Assembly (NCBI RefSeq): GCF_028198165.1
Contig: NZ_CP116339.1
Coordinates: 186,001 to 250,000 of the forward strand
Reading direction: 5' to 3'
DNA length: 64,000 nt
Source: Pseudoxanthomonas sp. JBR18
GTDB taxonomy: Bacteria; Pseudomonadota; Gammaproteobacteria; Xanthomonadales; Xanthomonadaceae
Each line of letters begins with the position of its first letter. The stretch's first letter is position 1. Below the pieces are notes generated by a model. That model was not told the DNA's origin. It made no database searches and saw only the letters and a list, made by a program, of their open reading frames with translations. Shown piece by piece: positions 29,874 to 39,567 of this stretch. A program made the position numbers and the translations under genes.

Positions 29874-31307
29874 ATGACCGGGACGCCAGACGTCACCACG
29901 CCCCTCGCGGGCGACACCCCCCTCGTGCCCCTTCCCGGCCAGCGCAAAGCGCCGGCTAACGTGCGCGGCAAGCTGTACATCAAGACCCACGGTTGCCAGA
30001 TGAACGAGTACGACTCGGCCAAGATGGCCGACGTGCTGGCCGACGCCGAGGGCCTGGAGTTGACCGACAGGCCCGAAGAGGCCGACGTCATCCTGGTCAA
30101 TACCTGCTCGATCCGCGAGAAGGCGCAGGAAAAGGTCTTCAGCCAGCTCGGCCGCTGGAAGGAATTCAAGACCGGCGGGCGTGAGGTCATCATCGGCGTC
30201 GGTGGCTGCGTGGCCTCGCAGGAGGGCGAAGCCATCGTCAAGCGCGCGCCTTACGTGGACCTGGTGTTCGGCCCGCAGACCCTGCACCGCCTGCCCGAGC
30301 TGATCCGCGCGCGCCGCGAGCAGAACAAGCCGCAGGTGGACATCAGCTTCCCGGAGATCGAGAAGTTCGACGCCCTGCCGCAGCCGCGTGCCGAGGGGCC
30401 CTCGGCGTTCGTCTCGATCATGGAAGGCTGCAGCAAGTACTGCAGCTTCTGCGTGGTGCCCTACACCCGCGGCACCGAAGTCAGTCGTCCCTTCGAGGAC
30501 GTGCTGGTGGAAGTGGCGCAGTTGGCCGCCCAGGGCGTGCGCGAGATCAACCTGCTCGGCCAGAACGTCAATGCCTATCGCGGTCCGTATGGCGAGGACG
30601 GCGAAGTGGCCGATCTGGGCATGCTGATCCGCACGATCGCCGAAATCGACGGCGTGGGCCGCATCCGCTTCACCACCTCGCATCCGCTGGAATTTTCCGA
30701 CTCGCTGGTCGATGCGTACCGCGATGTGCCGCAGCTGGCCAACTACCTGCACCTGCCGGTGCAGGCCGGCAGCGACCGCATCCTCAGCGCGATGAAGCGT
30801 GGCTACACCGCACTGGAGTTCAAGTCCAAGATCCGCAAGCTGCGCGCGGTGCGCCCGGACATCTCGATCAGCTCGGACTTCATCGTCGGTTTCCCCGGTG
30901 AGACCGATGCGGATTTCGAGAAGACCATGAAGCTGATCGAGGACGTGGGCTTCGACCAGAGTTTTTCCTTCATCTACTCGCGCCGCCCCGGCACGCCGGC
31001 CGCCGACCTGGAGGACACTACCAGCGACGCGGACAAGCACGCCCGCCTGTCGCGCCTGCAGGCCCGCATCAATGCGTTTGCCGCGAACATCTCGCAGAAG
31101 ATGGTTGGCAGCGTGCAGACCGTGCTGGTCGAAGGGCCGTCGCGCAAGAATCCCAACGAGCTGACCGGCAAGACCGAGAACATGCGCTCGGTGAACTTCC
31201 CGGCGCCGGCGCGACTGATCGGCCAGTTCGTCGATGTGGTGATCACCGAGGCGCTGAGCAACTCGCTGCGGGGTCGCGTGGTCACGCCGCTGGACGACGC
31301 CGCGTGA
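29874..31307 (+). CDS. miaB: tRNA-2-methylthio-N6-dimethylallyladenosine synthase
   Basis: MiaB adds the methylthio group to i6A37 of tRNAs reading UNN codons, using two [4Fe-4S] clusters. The 477-residue protein starts at ATG 29874. The UPF0004 domain holds the first-cluster cysteines (THGCQMN at residue 41, [15 protein letters not shown]). The radical-SAM motif is [15 protein letters not shown], and the TRAM RNA-binding domain closes the protein ([20 protein letters not shown]). A much longer frame begins upstream but overlaps the lytic transglycosylase start region and has no matching sequence. Its stop overlaps the next start (GTGA). Confidence 0.97.
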   Translation: MTGTPDVTTPLAGDTPLVPLPGQRKAPANVRGKLYIKTHGCQMNEYDSAKMADVLADAEGLELTDRPEEADVILVNTCSIREKAQEKVFSQLGRWKEFKTGGREVIIGVGGCVASQEGEAIVKRAPYVDLVFGPQTLHRLPELIRARREQNKPQVDISFPEIEKFDALPQPRAEGPSAFVSIMEGCSKYCSFCVVPYTRGTEVSRPFEDVLVEVAQLAAQGVREINLLGQNVNAYRGPYGEDGEVADLGMLIRTIAEIDGVGRIRFTTSHPLEFSDSLVDAYRDVPQLANYLHLPVQAGSDRILSAMKRGYTALEFKSKIRKLRAVRPDISISSDFIVGFPGETDADFEKTMKLIEDVGFDQSFSFIYSRRPGTPAADLEDTTSDADKHARLSRLQARINAFAANISQKMVGSVQTVLVEGPSRKNPNELTGKTENMRSVNFPAPARLIGQFVDVVITEALSNSLRGRVVTPLDDAA

Positions 31308-32122
31308 CCGCGCGCATCAATCGCGACACCCGGTTGTGCATGTCCCTGTCGGCACGGCCGGGCAACTTCGGCACCCGCTTCCAGAACTATCTCTACGAGG
31401 CGCTGGGCCTGGACTACGTCTACAAGGCGTTTTCCACCACCGACCTGGCCGGCGCGATCACCGGCATCCGCGCCCTGGACATCCGCGGCTGCGCGGTGTC
31501 CATGCCGTTCAAGGAGGCCTGCATTGCGCTGATCGACGGCCTGGAGCCGTCCGCGGCGGCGATCGACTCGGTCAACACCATCGTCAATACCGGCGGCGTG
31601 CTGCGTGGGCACAACACCGATTACGCCGCCGTAGCCTCGCTGATCGCCGACAGCGGACTGTCCACCCGCACATGCGTCGCCCTGCGCGGCAGCGGCGGCA
31701 TGGGCAAGGCCGTGGCCTGCGCCCTGCGCGATGCCGGCTTTGCCGACGGCACCATCGTGGCCCGCAACGCCGTGGCCGGGCAGCGCCTGGCGCGCCAGGC
31801 CGGCTGGGCGTGGGCAGCCGACATGGGCGGCGTGTCAGCCAGCCTGCTGGTCAACGTCACTCCGGTCGGCATGGACGGAGGTCCGGAAGCGGGCCAGTTG
31901 GCCTTCACCGAGGCCGAGGTGGCCGCCGCCGACCTGATCTTCGACGTGGTCGCCATCCCGGTGGAAACCCCGCTGATCCGTCTGGCACGTGCGCTGGGCA
32001 AGCCGGTGATCACCGGCGGCCAGGTGATCGTGCTGCAGGCGGTGGAGCAGTTCGTGCTGTACACCGGCGTACGCCCGGACCAGGCCCTGATCGCCAAGGC
32101 CGCCGCGCACGCGCTGGCCTGA
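31304..32122 (+). CDS. Shikimate dehydrogenase-like protein (HI0607/SdhL type)
   Basis: The 272-residue protein starts at GTG 31304, overlapping the miaB stop. It is AroE-like. A substrate SxS motif ([20 protein letters not shown]), catalytic Lys70 in VSMPFKEA and Asp106 in GHNTDYAAV are all present, as is the nucleotide loop GSGGMGKA. The N-terminal signature [20 protein letters not shown] fits the short shikimate-dehydrogenase-like branch (as in Haemophilus HI0607) rather than the main AroE. Activity on shikimate is weaker or unproven in that branch. Biosynthesis of aromatic amino acids probably depends on a separate aroE outside the window. Confidence 0.88.
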   Translation: MTARINRDTRLCMSLSARPGNFGTRFQNYLYEALGLDYVYKAFSTTDLAGAITGIRALDIRGCAVSMPFKEACIALIDGLEPSAAAIDSVNTIVNTGGVLRGHNTDYAAVASLIADSGLSTRTCVALRGSGGMGKAVACALRDAGFADGTIVARNAVAGQRLARQAGWAWAADMGGVSASLLVNVTPVGMDGGPEAGQLAFTEAEVAAADLIFDVVAIPVETPLIRLARALGKPVITGGQVIVLQAVEQFVLYTGVRPDQALIAKAAAHALA

Positions 32123-32371
32123 GACTCGACGCACTCGATCAAACCCTCATCCAGCGTTGCACGCCGGGCCTGCGCGTGCAGGCATCGGTCGCCCGATGCT
32201 GACGAAGGTTCCCGTGCCGATCAGCACATGCCTGCGGCACCGCGACCGCACAGACTCGGCGACAACGCCTCTCGGCCAGCTGCCACGCCGCCATGCTCAC
32301 GCAGGCGGCCATTTGCCCTGACGCCCCTGATGGCATCAAAAGCGAACTTCCCCCCTGGTGTTGCCTGATCC
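32123..32371. other. Gap before the CPBP gene, nothing recognised
   Basis: These 249 bases separate the AroE-like and CPBP genes. I find no hairpin with a T-tract, no RNA gene and no reading frame with convincing composition. A promoter for the CPBP gene is expected here but none stands out. Confidence 0.4.
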
Positions 32372-33244
32372 ATGAAACCGCATTCCCCGTTCCGCGAGGT
32401 GGGTTGGTTCCTCGTCTGGCTGGCTGCACTGAGCGCCCCGACATGCGCTTTCATCGTCCACCTGGGCAGCCAGCCGCCGATGATGTCGCGAATGCTCATG
32501 TGGTGCCCGGGCACCGCGGCATTGCTCGCCTGCCTGATCTGCCGGCGTGATCCACGCACGCTTGGCTGGCACTGGCCTGCTGGCCGCTTCATGGCCCTGG
32601 CCTACTTCCTGCCGTGGCTGTATGCGATCCCGGTCTACGTGCTCACGTGGTGGATGCTCCCGGGCGCCTTTGATTGGCAGCTCTATGCCTCGCCACTGGC
32701 CGAGCAGTACCACGTTGCCTCACATCCGGATGCCTTTGCAGCGCTGTTTGGCATCCCGACCACGATGACCTTGCTCGTGATCAGCACATTCGCCTGGGCG
32801 CTGGGCGAGGAGATTGGCTGGCGCGGCTTCCTGGTGCCACGGCTCTACCCACGATTGGGGCTGGCCGGCACCAGCGTGGCCAGCGGGCTGCTCTGGGCCG
32901 TCTGGCATTACCCCAGCCTGCTGGGCGCCGACTACAACGCCGGCACGCCCCCAGTCTATGCCGTGGGATGCTTCACGGCGCTGGTGGTGGCACTGTCTTT
33001 CATGATGACCTGGCTACGCATGGCGTCCGGCAGCATATGGCCTTGCGTCATGCTGCACGCAGCGCATAACACGCTGATCCAAGCGGTATTGGACAGCATA
33101 ACCGCCGAGCACGGAACTGCCGCCTATGTCACCACTGAATTCGGCGCCGGCACTGCACTGGCCGCCTGGGTCATCGTGGCCGCACTGCTTGCAAGGATCC
33201 GTGCCAACCGCACACCCGAGCTCCAAGGCAGGTCTGCGCGCTGA
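32372..33244 (+). CDS. CPBP-family intramembrane metalloprotease
   Basis: This 290-residue polytopic membrane protein (about seven to eight helices) has the three CPBP (CAAX protease/Abi) motifs: GEEIGWRGFLVPRLY with the paired glutamates, WAVWHYPSLLG with the His, and MLHAAHNTLIQ with the final His and Asn. Such proteins cleave or process membrane-associated substrates; roles include bacteriocin self-immunity and prenyl-protein processing. The substrate here is unknown. It stands alone after a 249-base gap, and the ATG lacks a clear ribosome binding site. Confidence 0.87.
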   Translation: MKPHSPFREVGWFLVWLAALSAPTCAFIVHLGSQPPMMSRMLMWCPGTAALLACLICRRDPRTLGWHWPAGRFMALAYFLPWLYAIPVYVLTWWMLPGAFDWQLYASPLAEQYHVASHPDAFAALFGIPTTMTLLVISTFAWALGEEIGWRGFLVPRLYPRLGLAGTSVASGLLWAVWHYPSLLGADYNAGTPPVYAVGCFTALVVALSFMMTWLRMASGSIWPCVMLHAAHNTLIQAVLDSITAEHGTAAYVTTEFGAGTALAAWVIVAALLARIRANRTPELQGRSAR

Positions 33245-33273
33245 TCGCCTGGGCCGCCGCGCACGCGGACGGA

Positions 33274-34050
33274 TCAGCGCCTGGCGCGCATCCGCGGCGC
33301 GGGTGCGGGCGACACGCCCTCCGCGCGCAGGCTGTCCACTAGCGAGAAGACCCAGGGCCGCAACGCCACCAGCATGCCGACGCTGCGCCGACGCTCCGGC
33401 GGCAGGCTGACATCCAGTTCGGCGGCTTCCTTGAAATCGGCCACCAGCTTGTCCAGCTTGCGCCGCAGCGTGGCGGCTGAGGCCTCGCCCAGCTCGCGGA
33501 TCTCCAGCGCGAAATGCGCCTGCGCCGCGGCGAAATCGTCCTTCAGGAATTCATGGCTGGCCATCTGCAGGTAGCGCGCGCGCACCGGGCCGTCGTCGCG
33601 CCAGGAGAAATCGCGCGGCACCCGCAGGCGCACGTGGTCACCGGGCAGCAGCTCCAGCAGTCGCAACCGGTCCAACTGCGCGAGCAGCCGCACCAGTTCG
33701 GTCGGCTTGAGCCCGTAGCCTTCGCCGATGGCCGCGGTGCGCCAGCCCTGGCACAGCAGGTGGAACACCGTCATCAACCGCGGCTCGGCGGCCAGCGAGT
33801 GCTCCTGGTGCAAGGTGAGGTGGCGGCGCGATTCCCGCGTGCCCCGGGCACTGCGCGCCAGGTCGAAGAAATCGATGTCCAGCACCTCGCAGATCTGCTC
33901 CAGGCGGGTCAGGTCCATGCGTCCGCTGGACAGCACGCGCTTGATCGTCGGCTCGGACACGCCCAGAGCAGCGGCCAGGTCGGCGTAGCGCCAGCCCCGC
34001 TCCTTGAGCAGGCGCTTGAGCGCAATCAGCAGGCGTTCGCGGTCGGCCAT
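33274..34050 (-). CDS. XRE-type helix-turn-helix regulator
   Basis: The 258-residue protein starts MADRERLLIALKRLLKERGW. Residues 8-60 form an XRE/Cro-type HTH (YADLAAALGVSEPTIKRVLS, then LTRLEQICEVLDIDFFDLA). The remaining 190 residues are a helical effector-like domain with no recognisable ligand pocket. It includes SLAAEPRLMTVFHLLCQGWR and YLQMASHEFLKDDFAAAQAH. It is divergent from the FAD oxidase gene, with about 124 bases between starts, so it is the likely regulator of that gene pair. Alternative upstream starts would add up to about 15 residues. Confidence 0.85.
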   Translation of the reverse strand: MADRERLLIALKRLLKERGWRYADLAAALGVSEPTIKRVLSSGRMDLTRLEQICEVLDIDFFDLARSARGTRESRRHLTLHQEHSLAAEPRLMTVFHLLCQGWRTAAIGEGYGLKPTELVRLLAQLDRLRLLELLPGDHVRLRVPRDFSWRDDGPVRARYLQMASHEFLKDDFAAAQAHFALEIRELGEASAATLRRKLDKLVADFKEAAELDVSLPPERRRSVGMLVALRPWVFSLVDSLRAEGVSPAPAPRMRARR

Positions 34051-34174
34051 GGCGGTGGAGGCTCGATGCAGGAAGACGCTAGGGATCATATTCCGATACT
34101 TGATGGGCCGTGATTGCGCATGGCGATGCCCGAGCGTGACGGTGGACGCTCCTCTCGCGACCAAGTCCGCGCCC

Positions 34175-35581
34175 ATGTCCGCCCTGCCCGCCTCCGTGCC
34201 GCCACCGGCCCAGTTGCTCAACGATGTCCACGCCCGCCTCAACCCCACCCGCGCACGCGTGCTGCGGCCTGGCAATGCGGCCGAGGCCTGCGAGACCGTC
34301 CGCGCCAGCGCGCGGGCCGGTCTGCCGCTGATCGCCGCCGGTGCCCGCCACGCCATGGGGGGACAACAGTTCCTCAGCGACGGGCAGGTGCTGGACACCT
34401 CGGCGCTGGATCGGGTGATCGCCTTCGACAACGCCCGCGGCCTGGTCACGGTCGAAGCCGGCATCCGCTGGCCGGCCCTGCTGGCCTGGCTGGCATCGTG
34501 TCCAGACAATACGGCGGGCTGGACGATCCGCCAGAAACAGACCGGCGCGGACGACTTCAGCCTGGGCGGTGCGCTGGCGGCCAACGTGCACGGGCGCGGC
34601 CTGTGCCTGGCCCCGTTCGTGGAAGACGTGGAAGACCTGGTGCTGCTCGACACCGACGGCCACTGCGTGCAGAGCAGTCGCAGCCAGCGCCCGGACCTGT
34701 TCGCCCTGGTCGCAGGCGGCTACGGGCTGTTCGGCCTGGTGGTGCAGCTGACCCTGCGCCTGACCCCAAGACGGACCCTGCGCCGCCAGGTCTCGCTGGC
34801 GCGCGTGGGTGGACTGCAGCGCGCGTTCGAGGACGCGATCGCCCAGGGCTGCACATTTGGCGATTTCCAGTTCGCGATCGATCCGCGCAGCGAGGATTTC
34901 CTCGACCTGGGCTTGCTGTCCTGCTACCGCCCGGTCGAGGGTGTCGAGCCCGGCGCACCGCGCCACCTGCAGGCCGAGGACTTCGCGCGACTGCTGTTGC
35001 TGGCGCATCACGCCCCCTCCCGGGCCTTCGACGAATACGCCGATTTCTACCTGGCCACCGACGGCCAGCACTACGCCAGCGATGCCCAGCAGAGCGGCGT
35101 GTACCTGGATGGCTATCACGCAGCGGTCGATCGCAGCCTGGGCCACTGCGGATCGGAAATGATCACCGAGCTGTACGTGCCGCGCGGCGCGCTGGCCGGC
35201 TTCATGGGACGCGCCGCCGACAGCCTGCGCCGCCACCAAGCGCAGCCGATCTACGGCACCGTGCGCCTGATCGAGCGCGACCCGACCAGCGTGCTGGCCT
35301 GGGCGCGACAGGACTGGGCCTGCGTGGTGTTCAACCTGCACGTGCAGCACGGCCCGGCCGGCGTGCAGACCGCCGCGGTCGCGTTCCGCGCCTTGATCGA
35401 CGACGCCTTGTGGTTTGGTGGCAGCTATTACCTGACCTATCACCGCTGGGCCACCCGCGAACAGGTGCAGGCCGCGCATCCGCGCTTCGCGGAATTCCTG
35501 CGCGCCAAGCGTGCGCTCGACCCGCAGGAACGCTGGCAAAGCGACTGGTATCGCCATCACCTGGCCCTGGTGGGGCGCTGA
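34175..35581 (+). CDS. FAD-dependent oxidase, VAO/PCMH family
   Basis: The 468-residue protein starts at ATG 34175. The N-terminal half is a PCMH-type FAD domain: GLPLIAAGARHAMGGQQFLS, where His59 could carry covalently bound FAD, VTVEAGIRWPALLAWL, and DDFSLGGALAANVHGRGL. VAGGYGLFGLVVQLTLRLTP follows. The C-terminal region (PRFAEFLRAKRALDPQERWQ) resembles sugar-lactone and DprE1-type oxidases, so the substrate may be a sugar or polyol, but it cannot be named. A GTG upstream (34139) is an alternative start. It is followed eight bases later by a methyltransferase gene and is divergent from an XRE regulator. Confidence 0.85.
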   Translation: MSALPASVPPPAQLLNDVHARLNPTRARVLRPGNAAEACETVRASARAGLPLIAAGARHAMGGQQFLSDGQVLDTSALDRVIAFDNARGLVTVEAGIRWPALLAWLASCPDNTAGWTIRQKQTGADDFSLGGALAANVHGRGLCLAPFVEDVEDLVLLDTDGHCVQSSRSQRPDLFALVAGGYGLFGLVVQLTLRLTPRRTLRRQVSLARVGGLQRAFEDAIAQGCTFGDFQFAIDPRSEDFLDLGLLSCYRPVEGVEPGAPRHLQAEDFARLLLLAHHAPSRAFDEYADFYLATDGQHYASDAQQSGVYLDGYHAAVDRSLGHCGSEMITELYVPRGALAGFMGRAADSLRRHQAQPIYGTVRLIERDPTSVLAWARQDWACVVFNLHVQHGPAGVQTAAVAFRALIDDALWFGGSYYLTYHRWATREQVQAAHPRFAEFLRAKRALDPQERWQSDWYRHHLALVGR

Positions 35582-35588
35582 GGTGCGC

Positions 35589-36500
35589 ATGTCGACCTCG
35601 CTGCTGCTGGCCGCCGCCGCCGTGCGTCAGGCCCGCACGGACCCCACGCCGGGCGCCCAACACAACGCCGCCCTGGCCCGCGCCTGCCTGGAACGTGCAG
35701 GCAAGACCGGGCGGCACCTGCTGCATGCGGTCGACACCGCCCCGGGGCGCGGTCTGCTGCGCCTGGTCGAAGCCGGCTGCCTGCCCGGCATCTGCGCGCA
35801 CTACGCCTGGCGCAAGCGCCGGATCGGCCAGTGGGCCGCGCAGGCCTGCGCCGACGGCGTGCGCCAGGTGTTGATCCTGGCCGCGGGCCTGGACGGGCTG
35901 TCGCAACGGCTGCTGGCTCAGACGCCCGCATTGCGCGTGTTTGAGTTCGACCGCGCCGACACGCTGGCGCTCAAGCGCGACGCCCTGCGGACGTTGGGCC
36001 TGGACGATCCATGCCTGCACCTGTGCCCGGGCGAACTGGGCGCGGTGCCGTTGGCGCGCTGGCAACGCGACCTGCCTGGCTTCGTGCCTGAACAGCCCAC
36101 GCTGGTGATCGCCGAGGGCGTGCTGATGTACCTGCCGCTGGAGGCGGCGCAGACGCTGCTGCGCCAGCTCGCCCGGGCCCTGCCCGATGCGCGCCTGATC
36201 GCCACCGCCATGGATCTGCGACCCGATGGCGCGCCCGGTTTCGCCCGCCAGCGGCCCTGGGTGCGCACCTGGCTGGGGCGGCGCGGCGAGCCCTTCCGCT
36301 GGGGCGCGCCGCGCCAGGCCTTGCCCGGCCTGCTGGGCCACGGTGGCGTGCGCCTGGCCGCGATCGCCGAGCCCGGTGACCCAGACGATCCCGACCCCGC
36401 ACCGGGTGAATGGGTGTTCCGCGGAGACCTGACGCATCCGCACCACAGCGTTCCGGCCGCCCCCGCACACGCCCGACTCAGGGCGCCCGCGCTACCCTAG
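35589..36500 (+). CDS. Class I SAM methyltransferase, Ppm1/Tcmp family
   Basis: The 303-residue protein starts at ATG 35589 with GAGGTG six bases upstream. It resembles the leucine carboxyl methyltransferase/TcmP-like family. QVLILAAGLDGLSQRLLAQT is the SAM-binding loop, RVFEFDRADTLALKRDAL its acidic partner, and EQPTLVIAEGVLMYLPLEAA is the motif IV region. Family members O-methylate carboxyl or hydroxyl groups. The substrate is unknown and may be the product of the FAD oxidase gene eight bases upstream. Seven bases separate it from ybeZ. Confidence 0.85.
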   Translation: MSTSLLLAAAAVRQARTDPTPGAQHNAALARACLERAGKTGRHLLHAVDTAPGRGLLRLVEAGCLPGICAHYAWRKRRIGQWAAQACADGVRQVLILAAGLDGLSQRLLAQTPALRVFEFDRADTLALKRDALRTLGLDDPCLHLCPGELGAVPLARWQRDLPGFVPEQPTLVIAEGVLMYLPLEAAQTLLRQLARALPDARLIATAMDLRPDGAPGFARQRPWVRTWLGRRGEPFRWGAPRQALPGLLGHGGVRLAAIAEPGDPDDPDPAPGEWVFRGDLTHPHHSVPAAPAHARLRAPALP

Positions 36501-36507
36501 ACGGTCT

Positions 36508-37488
36508 ATGACCAAGCACCATCACGATTTCACCCTCGACCCCTACGACACCGAGCAACTGGCCAACCTGGCCGGGCCATTCGACGCGCACCTGCGCCAG
36601 ATCGAATTGAAGCTGGGCGTGGAAATCTCCAACCGCGGCAACGTGTTTCGCGTGGAAGGCCCGGAAAAGGCCGCGCGCGCCACCGAGCAGTTGCTGCGCG
36701 CGCTCTATGCCGAGGCGGCCACCGAGGTCTTCGACGCCGATGCCATTCATTTGCGCATGAACGAGGCCAACCTGGAGCACCTGGCCAGCGATGGCTACGC
36801 GCCGCAAGAAGTGGCGATCAAGGTCAAGCGCGGCACCGTGCGCGGGCGCGGCCCCAACCAGGCCGCCTACTTGCACGCCATCGCCACCCACGACATCAAT
36901 TTCGGCATCGGCCCGGCCGGCACCGGCAAGACCTTCCTGGCCGTGGCCATGGCCGTGGAGGCGCTGAACGAGGCCCGCGTGCAACGCCTGATCCTGGTGC
37001 GCCCGGCGGTGGAGGCCGGCGAGAAACTGGGCTTCCTGCCCGGCGACCTGAGCCAGAAGGTCGATCCCTACCTGCGCCCGCTCTACGACGCGCTGTACGA
37101 GATGCTGGGCGTGGAAAAGGTCGCCAAGCTGCTGGAGAAGAACGTCATCGAGATCGCGCCACTGGCCTACATGCGCGGGCGCACGCTCAACGATGCGTTC
37201 GTGATCCTGGACGAGGCGCAGAACACCACCATCGAGCAGATGAAAATGTTCCTGACCCGCATCGGCTTCGGCAGTACCGCGGTGGTCACCGGCGACATGA
37301 GCCAGACCGACCTGCCCAAGCACATCCGCTCCGGCCTCAAGGACGCCACCGAGGTATTGCGCGGCGTGGAGGGCGTGTCCTTCAGCTTCTTCGGCGCGCG
37401 CGACGTGGTGCGCCATCCGCTGGTGGCGCGCATCGTGCGGGCTTACGATGCGCGCGATGACAAGTCCGGCGATGCCGATCCGGCGTGA
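36508..37488 (+). CDS. ybeZ: PhoH-like ATPase (YbeZ)
   Basis: This 326-residue protein has a Walker A motif GPAGTGKTFLA and Walker B FVILDEAQN. The PhoH signature ILVRPAVEAGEKLGFLPGDL and the sensor region VTGDMSQTDLPKHIRSGL are also present. The N-terminal 100 residues are a KH-like region. PhoH/YbeZ is an RNA-associated ATPase that partners with the endoribonuclease YbeY, encoded next. In E. coli the order is miaB-ybeZ-ybeY-ybeX-lnt; here miaB lies about 5 kb away. Confidence 0.95.
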   Translation: MTKHHHDFTLDPYDTEQLANLAGPFDAHLRQIELKLGVEISNRGNVFRVEGPEKAARATEQLLRALYAEAATEVFDADAIHLRMNEANLEHLASDGYAPQEVAIKVKRGTVRGRGPNQAAYLHAIATHDINFGIGPAGTGKTFLAVAMAVEALNEARVQRLILVRPAVEAGEKLGFLPGDLSQKVDPYLRPLYDALYEMLGVEKVAKLLEKNVIEIAPLAYMRGRTLNDAFVILDEAQNTTIEQMKMFLTRIGFGSTAVVTGDMSQTDLPKHIRSGLKDATEVLRGVEGVSFSFFGARDVVRHPLVARIVRAYDARDDKSGDADPA

Positions 37489-37500
37489 GTTGAGTTCGAC

Positions 37501-37998
37501 ATGACCCAAGGTCCCATCCATCTGCAGGTCGCGGTCAGCTACGCGCTGCCGCGCGCCGGCCTGCCCGCCGCCGTGTCTTTCCGCAAATGGGTCGCCGCCG
37601 CGCTCAAGGGCCGCATCCGTGAGGCCGACCTGGCCATCCGCATCGTGGATGCCAAGGAAGGGCGTTCGCTCAATCGCCACTACCGCGGCAAGGACTACGC
37701 GACCAACGTGCTGTCCTTCCCCGGCGAGATGGACCCGGAAATCAAGCTGCCCAAGGGGGTGACCCTGCCCTTGTTGGGCGACCTGGTGATCTGCGCGCCG
37801 GTGGTGGCGCGCGAGGCCCGCGACCAGGACAAAGCACTGGCCGCGCACTACGCCCACCTGACCGTGCACGGCACCCTGCACCTGCTGGGCTGGGATCACG
37901 AGGACGACAAGGAAGCCGAGGCCATGGAACAGCTGGAACGCGAGATCCTGGCCGAGTTGGGCATCGACGACCCCTACGCGTCCGAGCACGGGGCATGA
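37501..37998 (+). CDS. ybeY: Endoribonuclease YbeY
   Basis: The 165-residue protein carries the zinc-binding motif [14 protein letters not shown] (three His), preceded by LSFPGEMD and [17 protein letters not shown], all typical of YbeY. The enzyme acts in 16S rRNA 3' end maturation and late ribosome quality control. It follows ybeZ by 12 bases, and its stop overlaps the next ATG (ATGA), so the three genes are coupled. Confidence 0.96.
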   Translation: MTQGPIHLQVAVSYALPRAGLPAAVSFRKWVAAALKGRIREADLAIRIVDAKEGRSLNRHYRGKDYATNVLSFPGEMDPEIKLPKGVTLPLLGDLVICAPVVAREARDQDKALAAHYAHLTVHGTLHLLGWDHEDDKEAEAMEQLEREILAELGIDDPYASEHGA

Positions 37999-38627
37999 CC
38001 GTGCGGGTCAATGCCGCCTGCGTGGCGGCCGCTCTGATCCTGTGCTCCGGCCTGGCGTCGGCCAGCGCACCCGCACCCACCCCCGCGGACACCGCTGACA
38101 AGACGGCAGCGCCTGCCGCGCCCGACCTGCCGGCCCTGATCGAGTGCCGCCGGGAGATCGCCGATTTCCTCAAGCTCGACCCGGCCGTGCACGATCCACT
38201 CAAGGCCGTGGCCCTGGGCTGGAAGCCGCTGCCGCAGGTCAACCCGTTCATGACCGAATTCGAGCTGACCGCGCCGATCACGGTGTTCGGCCACCCGACC
38301 CGCCACATCGCCTTTTCCGGCGACAGCGTCATGGCGATCCTGGACCTGCCCGACCCGCGCCCGCTGGCCCATCAACTCCAGTTGGAGACCGGGATCGACA
38401 CGCCCGCCAAGGCGATCTTCGGCAAGCAGCTGCGCGCGACCGAGCGGTTCGATCCGGACAGCGGCCAGACCCTCATCCAGGCGATCATCCTCAACGTCTC
38501 CAACGTGGCCACCCACCCGGGCAAGACCCTGGTCGGCTGCAGCTACAACCTGGACACCGAAGGTCCGGAACCGGAGCCCGCCAGCCCGCCTCCGGCAGCG
38601 GCCAACGCCGTGCCAAACGCCGACTGA
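37995..38627 (+). CDS. Secreted conserved hypothetical between ybeY and corC
   Basis: This 210-residue protein has a signal peptide ([20 protein letters not shown], cut near ASA) and a Pro/Ala/Thr-rich linker. A compact domain follows from about residue 45 with two cysteines ([12 protein letters not shown] and [12 protein letters not shown]) that could form a disulfide. The C-terminus is Pro-rich. No family recognised. It overlaps the ybeY stop by four bases and is 79 bases before corC. It is therefore part of the ybeZ-ybeY-corC unit, inserted at a point where E. coli has nothing. Confidence 0.75.
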   Translation: MTVRVNAACVAAALILCSGLASASAPAPTPADTADKTAAPAAPDLPALIECRREIADFLKLDPAVHDPLKAVALGWKPLPQVNPFMTEFELTAPITVFGHPTRHIAFSGDSVMAILDLPDPRPLAHQLQLETGIDTPAKAIFGKQLRATERFDPDSGQTLIQAIILNVSNVATHPGKTLVGCSYNLDTEGPEPEPASPPPAAANAVPNAD

Positions 38628-38706
38628 GACCCTCGACCGGACGTCAAAACCGTTCTGCTAGACTGCCGGCCACGCCCGCTGTTTGACGGGTGCCTTCACC
38701 CCACCA

Positions 38707-39567
38707 ATGTCAGAAGACGACAGTACAACCGCGTCGGAACTTCCCGAAAAACGGCGCAGCTGGCTCGACCGTTTGAGCCATGCGTTCTCAGGCGAGCCTG
38801 AATCCCGCGAGGACCTGCTCGCGCTGCTGCGCGATGCCCAGCACAACGGCCTGCTGGAGGCCGATACCTTCACGATGATGGAAGGCGCCATGTCGGTCGC
38901 CGAACTCACCGTGGGCGATGTGATGGTCTCCCGCTCGCAGATGGTATCGCTGGCGCAGGACACCCCCTTCGTGGAACTCATGCACCAGGTGGTCGAATCC
39001 GGCCACTCGCGCTTCCCGGTGCATGGGGACAACAAGGACGAGATCCTGGGCATCCTGCTGGCCAAGGATCTGCTGCGCGGGGTGGTCGACAAGGGACCGC
39101 AGAGCGTGCGCGAACTGCTGCGCCCGGCGGTGCTGATCCCCGAGTCGAAGAAGCTCAACGTCCTGCTCAAGGAATTCCGGCTCTCGCGCAACCACATGGC
39201 CATCGTGGTGGACGAGTACGGCGGCGTGGCCGGCCTGGTCACCATCGAGGACGTGCTGGAACAGATCGTCGGCGAGATCGACGACGAGCACGACGAGGCC
39301 GAGGACGAAGCCTCGCTGATCGCCGCGCAGGCCGATGGCCAATACGTGGTCGATGCGCTGACCCCCATCGAGGACTTCAACGAGCGCTTCGGCGCCGACT
39401 TCCCCGATGACGAATATGACACGGTCGGCGGCCTGGTCACCGACGCGATCGGCCACCTGCCCGAAACGGGCGAGGAACTGACGCTGGGACGTTTCGAGTT
39501 CCGCGTGGCCCGCGCGGACGGGCGTCGCGTGCACGCCTTCCACGTCGGCATCTTGTCAGACACCTGA
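38707..39567 (+). CDS. corC: CorC/YbeX CBS-domain protein
   Basis: The 286-residue cytosolic protein has two CBS domains (about residues 65-185, including VAELTVGDVMVSRSQMVSLA, GHSRFPVHGDNKDEILGILL and NHMAIVVDEYGGVAGLVTIE) and a C-terminal CorC/HlyC transporter-associated domain. CorC/YbeX is linked to magnesium and cobalt homeostasis and, in E. coli, to ribosome function. ATG 38707 is chosen; TTG at 38683 is an alternative start. The stop overlaps the next start by one base (TGATG). In E. coli ybeX is followed by lnt; here by a DUF4105 protein. Confidence 0.94.
   Translation: MSEDDSTTASELPEKRRSWLDRLSHAFSGEPESREDLLALLRDAQHNGLLEADTFTMMEGAMSVAELTVGDVMVSRSQMVSLAQDTPFVELMHQVVESGHSRFPVHGDNKDEILGILLAKDLLRGVVDKGPQSVRELLRPAVLIPESKKLNVLLKEFRLSRNHMAIVVDEYGGVAGLVTIEDVLEQIVGEIDDEHDEAEDEASLIAAQADGQYVVDALTPIEDFNERFGADFPDDEYDTVGGLVTDAIGHLPETGEELTLGRFEFRVARADGRRVHAFHVGILSDT

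Noticed and set aside
36478..37989. 503-codon minus-strand frame opposite ybeZ and ybeY
   Set aside because: Shadow of conserved genes, with no motif of its own.
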